From assembly GCA_015060535.1 (NCBI GenBank), contig SUYH01000009.1:1-64000 (forward strand): DNA of 64,000 nucleotides. Direction: 5' to 3'. Shown piece after piece: positions 1 through 8,543 of this stretch (position 1 is its first letter; each line of letters opens with the position of its first letter). The notes below the pieces were generated by a model, which was given only the letters and a program-made list of their open reading frames with translations, did not search any database and was not told the origin of the DNA. Source of the DNA: Prevotella sp. (GTDB taxonomy: Bacteria > Bacteroidota > Bacteroidia > Bacteroidales > Bacteroidaceae). The position numbers and the translations under genes are program-made.

Positions 1-71
1 GGAAATAGCTCAGTTGATAGAGCACTAGCCTTCCAAGCTGGGGGTCGCGGGTTTGAGCCCCGTTTTCCGCT
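1..71 (+). tRNA. tRNA-Gly (TCC), 5' end cut by window edge
   Basis: A cloverleaf can be folded with anticodon TCC in the loop CTTCCAA, a D-arm around AGCTCAGTTGATAGAGC and a T-arm with GTTTGAGCC. The 3' acceptor strand TTTCCGC (64-70) pairs with GGAAA at the window start plus two bases that lie before position 1, so about 2 nt are missing. The discriminator is T71 and no CCA is encoded. It lies 8 nt before tRNA-Thr and probably belongs to the same transcript as tuf. Confidence 0.93.
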
Positions 72-79
72 CAAAGCTC

Positions 80-151
<72 letters not shown>

Positions 152-213
152 CAAAGAGAAAACAACGATTTAAATCGGACAATTCATTTATAAAACAATA
201 AACAAGAAAAGCT

Positions 214-1398
214 ATGGCTAAAGAGAATTTTGTGCGCACCAAACCGCACGTAAACATTGGTACTATCGGTCACGTTGACCACGGTAAGACTACTCTGACT
301 GCTGCTATCACTACTGTGCTGGCTAAGGCAGGTCTTTCTGAAGTTAAGTCTTTCGACCAGATTGACAATGCTCCTGAGGAGAAGGAGCGTGGTATCACCA
401 TTAACACCGCTCACGTTGAGTATGAGACCAAGTTGCGTCACTACGCTCACGTTGACTGCCCGGGCCACGCCGACTATGTGAAGAACATGGTAACTGGTGC
501 TGCTCAGATGGACGGTGCTATCCTCGTTGTTGCTGCAACTGACGGTCCTATGCCTCAGACTCGTGAGCACGTCCTGCTCGCTCGTCAGGTGAACGTTCCC
601 CGTCTGGTTGTATTCCTGAACAAGTGTGATATGGTTGAGGATGAGGAGATGCTGGAGCTCGTTGAGATGGAGGTCCGCGAGATTCTGGAGCAGTATGAGT
701 TTGAAGAGGATACTCCTATTATCCGTGGTTCTGCACTCGGTGCCCTGAACGGTGTTGAGAAGTGGGAGCAGAAGGTAATGGAACTGATGGATACTTGTGA
801 CACTTGGATTCAGGAGCCTCCTCGTGCTACTGACAAGCCCTTCCTGATGCCTGTTGAGGACGTCTTCTCAATCACAGGTCGTGGTACTGTTGCTACTGGT
901 CGTATCGAGACTGGTGTGATCCACGTAGGTGATGAGGTTGAGTTGCTCGGTCTCGGTGAGGACAAGAAGTCAGTTGTTACTGGTGTTGAGATGTTCCGTA
1001 AGATCCTGGATGAGGGTCAGGCTGGTGATAACGTTGGTCTGCTGCTCCGTGGTATCGACAAGAACGAGATCAAGCGTGGTATGGTGCTCTGCCATCCCGG
1101 ACAGATCAAGCCTTTCAAGAAGTTCAAGGCTTCTATCTATGTCCTGAAGAAGGAAGAGGGTGGCCGTCACACTCCATTCGGAAACAAGTATCGTCCTCAG
1201 TTCTATCTCCGCACCATGGACTGCACAGGTGAAATCACTCTGCCCGCAGGTGTTGAGATGGTAATGCCTGGTGATAACGTTGAGATCACTGTTGAGTTGA
1301 TCTACGCTGTTGCTCTGAATAAGGGTCTGCGTTTCGCTATCCGTGAAGGTGGCCGTACCGTTGGATCTGGTCAGATCACTGAGGTGTTCGAGGATTAA
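214..1398 (+). CDS. tuf: Elongation factor Tu
   Basis: This GTPase delivers aminoacyl-tRNA to the ribosomal A site. The 394 residues match the usual EF-Tu length. Visible motifs are the P-loop GHVDHGKT (residues 19-26), the switch I element RGITI, the G3 motif DCPGH, the G4 motif NKCD, and the two C-terminal beta-barrel domains ending in GQITEVFED. The ATG at 214 fits the conserved start MAKE. tRNA genes lie on both sides and a GC-rich hairpin follows, so tuf probably forms a unit with the upstream tRNAs. The codon choice is strongly biased toward a small codon set, as expected for a very highly expressed gene. Identification is certain. Confidence 0.99.
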   Translation: MAKENFVRTKPHVNIGTIGHVDHGKTTLTAAITTVLAKAGLSEVKSFDQIDNAPEEKERGITINTAHVEYETKLRHYAHVDCPGHADYVKNMVTGAAQMDGAILVVAATDGPMPQTREHVLLARQVNVPRLVVFLNKCDMVEDEEMLELVEMEVREILEQYEFEEDTPIIRGSALGALNGVEKWEQKVMELMDTCDTWIQEPPRATDKPFLMPVEDVFSITGRGTVATGRIETGVIHVGDEVELLGLGEDKKSVVTGVEMFRKILDEGQAGDNVGLLLRGIDKNEIKRGMVLCHPGQIKPFKKFKASIYVLKKEEGGRHTPFGNKYRPQFYLRTMDCTGEITLPAGVEMVMPGDNVEITVELIYAVALNKGLRFAIREGGRTVGSGQITEVFED

Positions 1399-1451
1399 TC
1401 GTCCTGTAAGCTGAGGCCTTGCCTCAGTCTACTGAACCAAATAAAAGACAG

Positions 1452-1479
1452 GCCCCCGCTCATGGGTGGGGGCTTACTT
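1452..1479 (+). terminator. Hairpin between tuf and tRNA-Trp
   Basis: GCCCCC (1452-1457) pairs perfectly with GGGGGC (1468-1473) around a 10-nt loop. TTACTT follows rather than a full T-tract. Either a weak terminator or a processing hairpin ahead of tRNA-Trp, which begins at 1480. Confidence 0.65.
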
Positions 1480-1552
1480 ACGGGAATAGCTCAGTTGGTA
1501 GAGCATCGGTCTCCAAAACCGAGGGTCGTGGGTTCGAGTCCTCCTTCCCGTG
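1480..1552 (+). tRNA. tRNA-Trp (CCA)
   Basis: The acceptor ACGGGAA pairs with TTCCCGT, the anticodon stem TCGGT/ACCGA encloses loop CTCCAAA with anticodon CCA, and the T-arm carries GGTTCGAGTC. The discriminator is G1552. It stands between tuf and secE, the conserved position of tRNA-Trp in many bacteria, and 16 nt before secE. Confidence 0.96.
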
Positions 1553-1568
1553 CTAAAAAAGAAAAGTT

Positions 1569-1757
1569 ATGAAGACATTTATTAATTATTGCAAGGCCTG
1601 CTATGATGAGCTCGCTCACAAGACAACCTGGCCTACTTATAAGGAACTGACCCAAAGTGCAGTTGTTGTACTTTCGGCTTCACTTATTATTGCAGTAGTA
1701 GTATGGCTGATGGACGTGGCGTTCAAGGCCGTAATGAGTTCTATTTATCCTAACTAA
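1569..1757 (+). CDS. secE: Protein translocase subunit SecE
   Basis: SecE is the small essential subunit of the SecYEG channel in the inner membrane. The protein has only 62 residues, the size of the single-span SecE type found outside Proteobacteria. It carries the conserved amphipathic segment before the membrane span (ELAHKTTWPTYKEL, residues about 15-28), then one hydrophobic span (residues about 31-53). Its position between tRNA-Trp and nusG is the standard secE-nusG-rplK order. The ATG at 1569 is 16 nt after the tRNA, so it is probably co-transcribed with it and with nusG, which starts 11 nt after its stop. Confidence 0.96.
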   Translation: MKTFINYCKACYDELAHKTTWPTYKELTQSAVVVLSASLIIAVVVWLMDVAFKAVMSSIYPN

Positions 1758-1768
1758 ATTCAGAGAAG

Positions 1769-2317
1769 ATGGCAGAGGCTCCCGAAATGAAATGGTACGT
1801 TCTGCGTGCCGTTAGTGGTAAGGAAGGCAAGGTGAAAGAGTTCATCGATGCTGCTAAGAAGCATAACGATGTGCTGGAAAGCCATGTCGGCGAGGTCCTC
1901 CTTCCTACTGAGAAGTATGCCATGCTTCGCAATGGTAAGCGCGTCATCAAGGAGAAGCTCTTCTTGCCGGGCTATGTCTTGGTACAGGCCAGTCTGCAGG
2001 GTGAGGTGGCTCACATGTTGCGCTTTATCCCTAATGTGTTAGGATTCCTTGGCGGTATGGATAATCCTCAGGTTGTGAAGCAGTCTGATATCAACCGTAT
2101 CCTGGGTACAGCTGAGGAGACTACTATAGAGAGTGCAGAACTTGCTATTCCTTATAACGTCGATGAGACGGTGAAGGTGACCGACGGACCATTCAGTGGT
2201 TTCAGCGGAATCATCGAGGAAGTAAATACTGAGAAACGTAAACTGAAAGTGATGGTGAAGATCTTTGGCCGCAAGACGCCATTGGAATTAGCTTTCACCC
2301 AAGTAGAGAAAGAATAG
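1769..2317 (+). CDS. nusG: Transcription termination/antitermination factor NusG
   Basis: NusG binds the RNA polymerase clamp helices and couples transcription with termination, antitermination or translation. The 182 residues contain the N-terminal NGN domain starting with KWYVLRAVSGKE, and a C-terminal KOW domain with the motif VKVTDGPFSGFSG (residues about 131-143). The length is normal. It lies 11 nt downstream of secE and is followed by a structured leader before rplK. The start ATG at 1769 is the first in frame after the secE stop. Confidence is very high because sequence and gene order agree. Confidence 0.98.
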   Translation: MAEAPEMKWYVLRAVSGKEGKVKEFIDAAKKHNDVLESHVGEVLLPTEKYAMLRNGKRVIKEKLFLPGYVLVQASLQGEVAHMLRFIPNVLGFLGGMDNPQVVKQSDINRILGTAEETTIESAELAIPYNVDETVKVTDGPFSGFSGIIEEVNTEKRKLKVMVKIFGRKTPLELAFTQVEKE

Positions 2318-2374
2318 GGTGTAATTGTTACGGTACACCTATTCTATATACGGTCATAGGAGGCTTCCACTCCT
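2318..2374 (+). promoter_or_regulatory. Structured leader of the ribosomal-protein operon (two hairpins)
   Basis: In the 96-nt nusG-rplK spacer two hairpins are visible. GGTGTA (2318-2323) pairs with TACACC (2334-2339), and AGGAG (2358-2362) pairs with CTCCT (2370-2374) around loop GCTTCCA. In E. coli the rplK-rplA message is autoregulated by L1 binding to its leader; an equivalent operator here is an inference from position and structure only. No TAnnTTTG promoter element is seen in the spacer. Confidence 0.45.
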
Positions 2375-2413
2375 GCGACTTATATAAAAATCATTTAATA
2401 TTAATAAACAGAA

Positions 2414-2851
2414 ATGGCTAAAGAAGTTGCTGGATTAATCAAATTACAGATTAAAGGTGGCGCTGCGAATCCCTCTCCTCCCGTAGGACCTGCTCTGGGT
2501 TCGAAGGGTATTAACATTATGGGATTCTGCAAAGAGTTCAACGCCAGAACCCAGGATAAGGCAGGAAAGATTCTTCCTGTTGTTATCACATACTATGCAG
2601 ACAAGTCTTTTAGCTTCATTATCAAGACTCCCCCTGCTGCCGTCCAGTTGCTGGAGGCTGCCAAGGTGAAGAGCGGTTCTGCTCAGCCTAACCGTAAGAA
2701 GGTTGCTAGCGTTACTTGGGATCAGGTACGTGCAATCGCTGAGGATAAGATGAGTGATCTGAACTGCTTTACTATTGAGTCTGCTATGAAACTGATAGCT
2801 GGTACTGCACGTAGCATGGGTATCACTGTTAAAGGGGACTTCCCTGGTTAA
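2414..2851 (+). CDS. rplK: 50S ribosomal protein L11
   Basis: L11 forms the GTPase-associated centre with 23S rRNA and the L10/L12 stalk. The protein has 145 residues, a normal length. The N-terminal domain has the family signature [26 protein letters not shown] stretch (residues about 21-42), and the C-terminal rRNA-binding domain contains [12 protein letters not shown]. The ATG at 2414 follows a long A/T-rich stretch. It is the first gene of the L11-L1-L10-L12 cluster, with rplA starting 25 nt downstream. Confidence 0.99.
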   Translation: MAKEVAGLIKLQIKGGAANPSPPVGPALGSKGINIMGFCKEFNARTQDKAGKILPVVITYYADKSFSFIIKTPPAAVQLLEAAKVKSGSAQPNRKKVASVTWDQVRAIAEDKMSDLNCFTIESAMKLIAGTARSMGITVKGDFPG

Positions 2852-2876
2852 ATAACAAATAACTTCAATTAAGAAA

Positions 2877-3569
2877 ATGAGTAAACTGACAAAAAATCAA
2901 AAGTTGGTAGCTGATAAGGTTGAAGCAGGGAAAGCATACTCTTTGAAGGAAGCTGCAGAGCTGGTAAAGGAAATTACCACTACTAAGTTCGAGGCTTCTG
3001 TTGATATCGATGTACGCTTGGGCGTTGACCCACGTAAAGCTAACCAGATGGTTCGTGGCGTTGTATCGCTGCCGAACGGTACTGGTAAGGTTACAAGAGT
3101 TCTCGCTCTCTGTACCCCCGATCAGGAAGCTGCTGCTAAGGAAGCAGGTGCCGACTACGTTGGTCTTGACGAGTATATCGACAAGATCAAGCAGGGTTGG
3201 ACTGATGTTGATGTAATTATTACAATGCCCTCATGCATGGGTAAGCTTGGTCCTCTCGGACGCGTTCTGGGTCCTCGTGGCCTGATGCCTAACCCCAAGA
3301 GTGGCACTGTTACTATGGATGTTGCTAAGGCAGTTAAGGAAGTTAAGCAGGGTAAGATTGACTTCAAGGTTGACAAGGCTGGTATTGTACACGCCTCAAT
3401 CGGTAAGGTTACCTTCACTCCAGAGCAGATTTACGGAAATGCCAAGGAGTTCCTGCAGACTATTATCAAGCTGAAGCCGGCTGCTGCCAAGGGTACCTAT
3501 ATGAAGAGTATCTTTATCTCCAGCACCATGAGCGCTGGTATCAAGGTAGATCCTAAATCAGTTGAATAA
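2877..3569 (+). CDS. rplA: 50S ribosomal protein L1
   Basis: L1 binds helix 76-78 of 23S rRNA at the tRNA exit side and in other bacteria also represses its own operon. The 230 residues match the family. Signature elements are [12 protein letters not shown] near residue 50 and the L1 motif [20 protein letters not shown] (residues about 121-140). It lies 25 nt after rplK and 20 nt before rplJ, within one operon. Confidence 0.99.
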   Translation: MSKLTKNQKLVADKVEAGKAYSLKEAAELVKEITTTKFEASVDIDVRLGVDPRKANQMVRGVVSLPNGTGKVTRVLALCTPDQEAAAKEAGADYVGLDEYIDKIKQGWTDVDVIITMPSCMGKLGPLGRVLGPRGLMPNPKSGTVTMDVAKAVKEVKQGKIDFKVDKAGIVHASIGKVTFTPEQIYGNAKEFLQTIIKLKPAAAKGTYMKSIFISSTMSAGIKVDPKSVE

Positions 3570-3589
3570 CTCGTAAAAAGTTTAGTAAA

Positions 3590-4105
3590 ATGAAAAAGGA
3601 ATTAAAAGATACTATCGTAGTTGAACTTGGTCAGAAGCTGAAGGAATATCCTCATTTCTATCTGGTAGACATTGCCGGACTGAACGCTGAGCAGACGAGC
3701 GATCTTCGTCGCAAGTGCTTCAAGAGTGAGATTAAGATGGTCGTTGTGAAGAACACTCTTCTGCACAAGGCTTTCGAAGCTTCAGACATTGACTTTTCTG
3801 AGCTCTATGGTAGCTTGAAGGGAAGCACAGCTGTCATGTTCACACAGACAGCTAACGTTCCCGCAAAGTTGCTCAAGGAATATAAGAAGGAAGGCATCCC
3901 CGCCATGAAGGCTGCTTATGCAGAGGAAGGTTTCTTCGTAGGTGCCAACAAACTTGAGGAACTTGTTTCTATCAAGAGTAAGAACGAGCTTATTGCCGAC
4001 GTTGTGGCTCTGCTGCAGTCACCGGTCAAGAACGTTGTTTCTGGCCTGAACGCAGGTGGTAAGATTCATGGACTGCTTGACGCTATCGCTGAGCGTAACA
4101 AATAA
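3590..4105 (+). CDS. rplJ: 50S ribosomal protein L10
   Basis: L10 anchors the L7/L12 dimers to the ribosome. The 171 residues include the N-terminal rRNA-binding part (DLRRKCFKSEIKMVVVKNTL, residues about 40-59) and the C-terminal helix that binds L12 (VVALLQSPVKNVVSGLNAGG). The start at 3590 follows rplA by only 20 nt, leaving no room for a long L10 leader of the kind seen in some Firmicutes. rplL follows after 54 nt. Confidence 0.98.
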   Translation: MKKELKDTIVVELGQKLKEYPHFYLVDIAGLNAEQTSDLRRKCFKSEIKMVVVKNTLLHKAFEASDIDFSELYGSLKGSTAVMFTQTANVPAKLLKEYKKEGIPAMKAAYAEEGFFVGANKLEELVSIKSKNELIADVVALLQSPVKNVVSGLNAGGKIHGLLDAIAERNK

Positions 4106-4159
4106 TAAGCGAAGAGATACAAACATTAACATTAAAAAACAATTAAAATTTTAAATAAA

Positions 4160-4540
4160 ATGGCAGATATTAAAGCTATTGCTGAGGAGTTGGTAAACCT
4201 CACAGTGAAAGAAGTACAAGAGTTGGCAACCGTCCTGAAGGAAGAGTATGGAATTGAGCCCGCTGCTGCAGCTGTTGCTGTTGCTGCTGGTCCCGCTGCT
4301 GGTGGCGAGGCTGCCGCTGCAGAGGAGAAGTCTTCTTTCGACGTAGTTCTGAAGGAAGTAGGTGCAGCTAAGCTGCAGGTTGTAAAGGCCGTTAAGGAGG
4401 CTTGTGGTCTCGGTCTGAAGGAAGCTAAGGATCTCGTAGACGGTGCTCCTTCTACCCTGAAGGAAGGTCTCTCTAAGGACGAGGCTGAGAACCTGAAGAA
4501 GGCTATCGAAGAGGCTGGTGCCGTAGTTGAGCTGAAATAA
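4160..4540 (+). CDS. rplL: 50S ribosomal protein L7/L12
   Basis: L7/L12 forms the flexible stalk that recruits translation factors. The protein has 126 residues. The N-terminal dimerisation part is followed by an Ala/Gly-rich hinge (residues about 34-55) and the C-terminal factor-binding domain with [20 protein letters not shown] and ending VVELK. The start lies in an A/T-rich leader of 54 nt. A strong hairpin with a T-rich tail follows its stop, which would raise rplL output relative to rpoB. Confidence 0.99.
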   Translation: MADIKAIAEELVNLTVKEVQELATVLKEEYGIEPAAAAVAVAAGPAAGGEAAAAEEKSSFDVVLKEVGAAKLQVVKAVKEACGLGLKEAKDLVDGAPSTLKEGLSKDEAENLKKAIEEAGAVVELK

Positions 4541-4560
4541 TATAGCACAACAAATATCAT

Positions 4561-4610
4561 ATGGTTGGGAGCTCTCCAGTAGAGGGTTCCCGACCATTTT
4601 CTTGTCTTTT
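4561..4610 (+). terminator. Attenuator-like hairpin between rplL and rpoB
   Basis: ATGGTTGGGA (4561-4570) pairs with TCCCGACCAT (4588-4597) over 10 bp with one G-T pair. An inner CTCT/AGAG pairing extends the stem, and a T-rich tail (4597-4610) follows. rpoB needs less product than rplL, so partial termination here fits known practice in bacteria; that role is inferred. Confidence 0.75.
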
Positions 4611-4661
4611 CTAGTCAAAGCTAGTATATCTAGTATGACTAGTATTGCTAGTTTCACTAGG
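4611..4661 (+). repeat. Phased CTAG array
   Basis: CTAG occurs at 4611, 4621, 4630, 4639, 4648 and 4657, spaced 10, 9, 9, 9 and 9 nt. The first five are CTAGT; the last is CTAGG. It fills most of the gap between the attenuator and rpoB. CTAG is generally under-represented in bacterial genomes, so six copies in 51 bp is notable. Function unknown. Confidence 0.9.
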
Positions 4662-4686
4662 AAACAATAACCCACATTAATGATAT

Positions 4687-7600
4687 ATGGCTTCAAAAGT
4701 AATAGATAACAGAGTAAACTTTAGCAGCGTCAAGAATCCGATGCCATTCCCGGATTTCCTCGATGTGCAATTAAAGTCTTTCAAAGACTTCCTACAGTTG
4801 GACACTCCACCTGAGGAACGCAAGAACGACGGTCTGTATAAGGTGTTCGCTGAGAACTTCCCTATCACCGACACGCGTAATAACTTCGTTCTTGAGTTCT
4901 TGGATTACTATATCGACCCGCCCCGTTACACCATCGACGAGTGTCTGGAGCGCGGCCTGACTTATAGTGTACCTTTGAAGGCTAAGTTGAAACTTTATTG
5001 CACTGACCCCGATCATGAGGATTTCGGTACAGTGATTCAGGACGTCTTCCTCGGTCCTATCCCTTATATGACGGCAAATGGCACCTTCGTGATTAATGGT
5101 GCCGAGCGTGTGGTTGTATCGCAGCTGCACCGTTCTCCTGGCGTATTCTTCGGCCAGAACGTGCATGCCAATGGTACGTTGCTATATTCTGCACGTATCA
5201 TCCCGTTCAAGGGTTCATGGATTGAGTTTGCTACTGACATCAACAATGTCATGTACGCATACATCGACCGTAAGAAGAAGTTGCCTGTTACCACACTGCT
5301 GAGAGCCATCGGTTTTGAGACTGATAAGGACATCCTGCAGATCTTCGACCTCGCAGAGGAGGTTAAGGTCAACAAGAAGGCCCTGAAGGAAGTCATCGGT
5401 TGCAAGCTGGCAGCCCGTGTGCTGAAGAGCTGGAACGAGGACTTCGTGGATGAGGATACCGGTGAGGTTGTTTCTATTGAGCGTAACGAAGTCATCATGG
5501 AGCGTGAGACGGAGATAACCGAAGACAACCTGATGGATATTTTGGAGAGTGGTGCCTCTACTATCCTTGTTCACAAGGACGAGTCAGTAGCTCAGGATTT
5601 CTCTATCATCTTCAATACCCTGCAGAAGGACCCCTCAAACTCAGAGAAGGAGGCCGTACTCTACATCTATCGCCAGCTGCGTAATGCAGATCCTGCTGAT
5701 GATGCCAGTGCTCGCGAGGTTATCCAGAACCTGTTCTTCTCAGACAAGCGCTACGACCTGGGTGATGTAGGTCGCTACCGTATCAATAAGAAGTTGGGAC
5801 TCGACACCGAGATGGATGTTCGCGTGCTGACCAAGGAGGATATCATCGAGATTATCAAGTATCTCATCCAGCTGATTAACTCGAAGGCTACCGTCGACGA
5901 TATTGACCACCTGTCAAACCGTCGCGTACGTACCGTTGGTGAGCAGCTGTCTAACCAGTTCTCTATCGGTCTGGCCCGTATGAGCCGTACTATCCGTGAG
6001 CGCATGAACGTTCGCGATAACGAGGTGTTCACCCCGACCGACCTGATTAACGCTAAGACAATCTCTAGCGTGATCAACTCGTTCTTCGGAACCAACCCAT
6101 TGTCACAGTTCATGGATCAGACCAACCCGCTGGCCGAGGTGACCCACAAGCGTCGTCTCTCAGCCCTGGGTCCTGGCGGTCTGTCTCGTGAGCGTGCAGG
6201 TTTCGAGGTTCGTGACGTACACTATACACACTACGGTCGTCTCTGTCCTATTGAGAGCCCTGAAGGACCTAACATCGGTCTGATTTCTTCATTGTGTGTA
6301 TATGCTAAGATTAATGAGCTTGGTTTCATCGAGACTCCTTATCGTAAGATTGAGAACGGTGTTGCCAATCTGAATAACGATGATATCGTATATCTGACTG
6401 CCGAGGAGGAAGAGGATCATGTTATCGGTCAGGGAAATGCTCCCTTGCGCGATGATGGTACCTTTATCCGCCCTGTTGTCAAGTGTCGTCAGGATGCCGA
6501 CTTCCCTGTTGTGCCTCCTACGCAGGTTGACCTGATGGACGTTTCTCCCCAGCAGATTGCCTCTATCGCTGCATCACTCATTCCGTTCCTGGAGCACGAC
6601 GATGCTCACCGTGCGCTGATGGGATCGAACATGATGCGCCAGGCCGTTCCCCTGCTTCACAACGAGGCTCCTATCGTCGGTACTGGTATCGAGAAGCAGG
6701 TCTGCGAGGACTCTCGTACGATGATTACTGCCGAGGGCGATGGTGTGGTAGACTATGTTGATGCCACTACTATCCGTATCCTCTACGATCGTACCGAGGA
6801 CGAGGAGTTCGTTAGCTTTGAGCCCGCTCTGAAGGAGTATCGCATTCCTAAGTTCCGTCGTACCAACCAGAACATGACCATCGACCTGCGTCCTATCTGC
6901 GACAAGGGTCAGCGTGTGAAGAAGGGTGACATCCTGACTGAGGGTTATGCTACCGAGAATGGTGAGTTGGCACTGGGTCGTAACCTGCTTGTGGCTTACA
7001 TGCCTTGGAAGGGTTACAACTACGAGGATGCCATCGTGCTCAACGAGCGTATTGTCCGTGAGGACGTACTGACCTCTGTTCATGTTGATGAGTATTCTCT
7101 CGACGTTCGTGAGACCAAGCGTGGCGCTGAGGAGTTCACTGCCGATATCCCCAATGTCAGCGAGGAGGCAACCAAGGACCTTGACGACAATGGTGTCATC
7201 CGTGTAGGTGCTCGTGTTGAGCCAGGCGATATCCTGATTGGTAAGATTTCACCTAAGGGTGAGAGCGATCCCTCACCAGAGGAGAAGTTGTTGCGCGCCA
7301 TCTTCGGCGATAAGGCAGGTGATGTGAAAGACTCTTCACTGAAGGCTAATCCTTCACTGACGGGTGTTATCATCGACAAGAAACTCTTTACCCGTGCCGT
7401 CAAGACCCGTCAGACCAAGCAGCAGGACAAGCTCTTGCTGGCTAAAATTGATGAGGAGCATGAGGCTAAGATTGCCGACCTGAAGGATATTCTCGTTGAG
7501 AAGCTGATGACCCTCACCAAGGGTAAGACCTCTCTGGGTGTTAAGGATTATACTGGCGCAGAGATTATCTCTAAGGGCAGCAAGTTCACGATGACAGCCC

Positions 7601-8499
7601 TGAAGAATCTGGAGTATGGCGACGTACAGATCAGCAATTGGACTAACGATGAGCACAAGAACGAGCTCATTGGTAAGCTGATCATCAACTATATGAAGAA
7701 GTTCAAGATGCTCGATGCAGAGATGAAGCGTAAGAAGTTTGCCATCACTATTGGTGACGAGCTGCCTTCAGGTATCCTGCAGATGGCTAAGGTGTACGTG
7801 GCTAAGAAACGTAAGATCGGTGTTGGTGATAAGCTCGCCGGTCGTCACGGTAACAAGGGTATCGTATCGAAGGTGGTACGTCAGGAGGATATGCCATTCC
7901 TCGAGGATGGTCGTCCTGTAGACTTGGTACTGAACCCGCTGGGTGTGCCTTCACGTATGAACCTCGGTCAGATCTTCGAGGCCATCCTCGGTGCTGCCGG
8001 TAAGCGTCTGGGTGTGAAGTTTGCAACGCCTATCTTCGACGGTGCTAAGCTGGAAGACCTCGCTGAGTGGACTGACAAGGCAGGTCTGCCTCGTCTCTGC
8101 TCTACCCACCTCTATGATGGTGAGACCGGTGAGAAGTTCGACCAGCCAGCAACTGTAGGTATCACTTACTTCTTGAAACTCGGTCACATGGTTGAGGACA
8201 AGATGCACGCCCGTTCTATCGGTCCGTACAGCTTGATTACCCAGCAGCCACTTGGTGGTAAAGCACAGTTCGGTGGTCAGCGTTTCGGTGAGATGGAGGT
8301 TTGGGCACTCGAGGCATTCGGCGCCAGCCACGTCCTGCAGGAGATCTTGACTATCAAGTCTGATGATGTAGTAGGTCGTGCCAAGGCTTATGAGGCTATC
8401 GTCAAGGGTGAGCCCATGCCTACTCCTGGTATTCCTGAGTCACTCAATGTGTTGTTGCATGAGTTGAAGGGTCTTGGTCTTAGCATTAAGATGGACTAA
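4687..8499 (+). CDS. rpoB: DNA-directed RNA polymerase subunit beta
   Basis: The beta subunit of RNA polymerase forms one pincer of the active-site cleft and the rifampicin pocket. The 1270 residues carry the family landmarks: the rif region with [25 protein letters not shown] sequence and [11 protein letters not shown], then [13 protein letters not shown], the [12 protein letters not shown] motif near the C-terminal third, and the final [16 protein letters not shown]. The start ATG 4687 is the only one compatible with the conserved N-terminus. rpoC follows 44 nt downstream. Nothing in the visible rif region looks unusual. Confidence 0.99.
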   Translation: MASKVIDNRVNFSSVKNPMPFPDFLDVQLKSFKDFLQLDTPPEERKNDGLYKVFAENFPITDTRNNFVLEFLDYYIDPPRYTIDECLERGLTYSVPLKAKLKLYCTDPDHEDFGTVIQDVFLGPIPYMTANGTFVINGAERVVVSQLHRSPGVFFGQNVHANGTLLYSARIIPFKGSWIEFATDINNVMYAYIDRKKKLPVTTLLRAIGFETDKDILQIFDLAEEVKVNKKALKEVIGCKLAARVLKSWNEDFVDEDTGEVVSIERNEVIMERETEITEDNLMDILESGASTILVHKDESVAQDFSIIFNTLQKDPSNSEKEAVLYIYRQLRNADPADDASAREVIQNLFFSDKRYDLGDVGRYRINKKLGLDTEMDVRVLTKEDIIEIIKYLIQLINSKATVDDIDHLSNRRVRTVGEQLSNQFSIGLARMSRTIRERMNVRDNEVFTPTDLINAKTISSVINSFFGTNPLSQFMDQTNPLAEVTHKRRLSALGPGGLSRERAGFEVRDVHYTHYGRLCPIESPEGPNIGLISSLCVYAKINELGFIETPYRKIENGVANLNNDDIVYLTAEEEEDHVIGQGNAPLRDDGTFIRPVVKCRQDADFPVVPPTQVDLMDVSPQQIASIAASLIPFLEHDDAHRALMGSNMMRQAVPLLHNEAPIVGTGIEKQVCEDSRTMITAEGDGVVDYVDATTIRILYDRTEDEEFVSFEPALKEYRIPKFRRTNQNMTIDLRPICDKGQRVKKGDILTEGYATENGELALGRNLLVAYMPWKGYNYEDAIVLNERIVREDVLTSVHVDEYSLDVRETKRGAEEFTADIPNVSEEATKDLDDNGVIRVGARVEPGDILIGKISPKGESDPSPEEKLLRAIFGDKAGDVKDSSLKANPSLTGVIIDKKLFTRAVKTRQTKQQDKLLLAKIDEEHEAKIADLKDILVEKLMTLTKGKTSLGVKDYTGAEIISKGSKFTMTALKNLEYGDVQISNWTNDEHKNELIGKLIINYMKKFKMLDAEMKRKKFAITIGDELPSGILQMAKVYVAKKRKIGVGDKLAGRHGNKGIVSKVVRQEDMPFLEDGRPVDLVLNPLGVPSRMNLGQIFEAILGAAGKRLGVKFATPIFDGAKLEDLAEWTDKAGLPRLCSTHLYDGETGEKFDQPATVGITYFLKLGHMVEDKMHARSIGPYSLITQQPLGGKAQFGGQRFGEMEVWALEAFGASHVLQEILTIKSDDVVGRAKAYEAIVKGEPMPTPGIPESLNVLLHELKGLGLSIKMD

Positions 8500-8506
8500 T
8501 CTGAGA

Positions 8507-8541
8507 GTTTAAAGATTAAAGATTAAAGTTTAAAGATTGAA
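8507..8541 (+). repeat. Heptanucleotide array in the rpoB-rpoC spacer
   Basis: Five consecutive 7-nt units fill nearly all of the 44-nt spacer: GTTTAAA, then GATTAAA twice, then GTTTAAA, then GATTGAA. The last unit ends 2 nt before the rpoC ATG, so the array covers the place of the ribosome binding site. It shares its 7-nt period, but not its sequence, with arrays elsewhere in the window. Confidence 0.9.
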
Positions 8542-8543
8542 AT

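Noticed and set aside
184..570. Long reverse-strand frames inside tuf, rpoB, rpoC and the glycosidase genes
   Set aside because: They mirror codon bias of the real genes, have no family resemblance and no promoter or start context.
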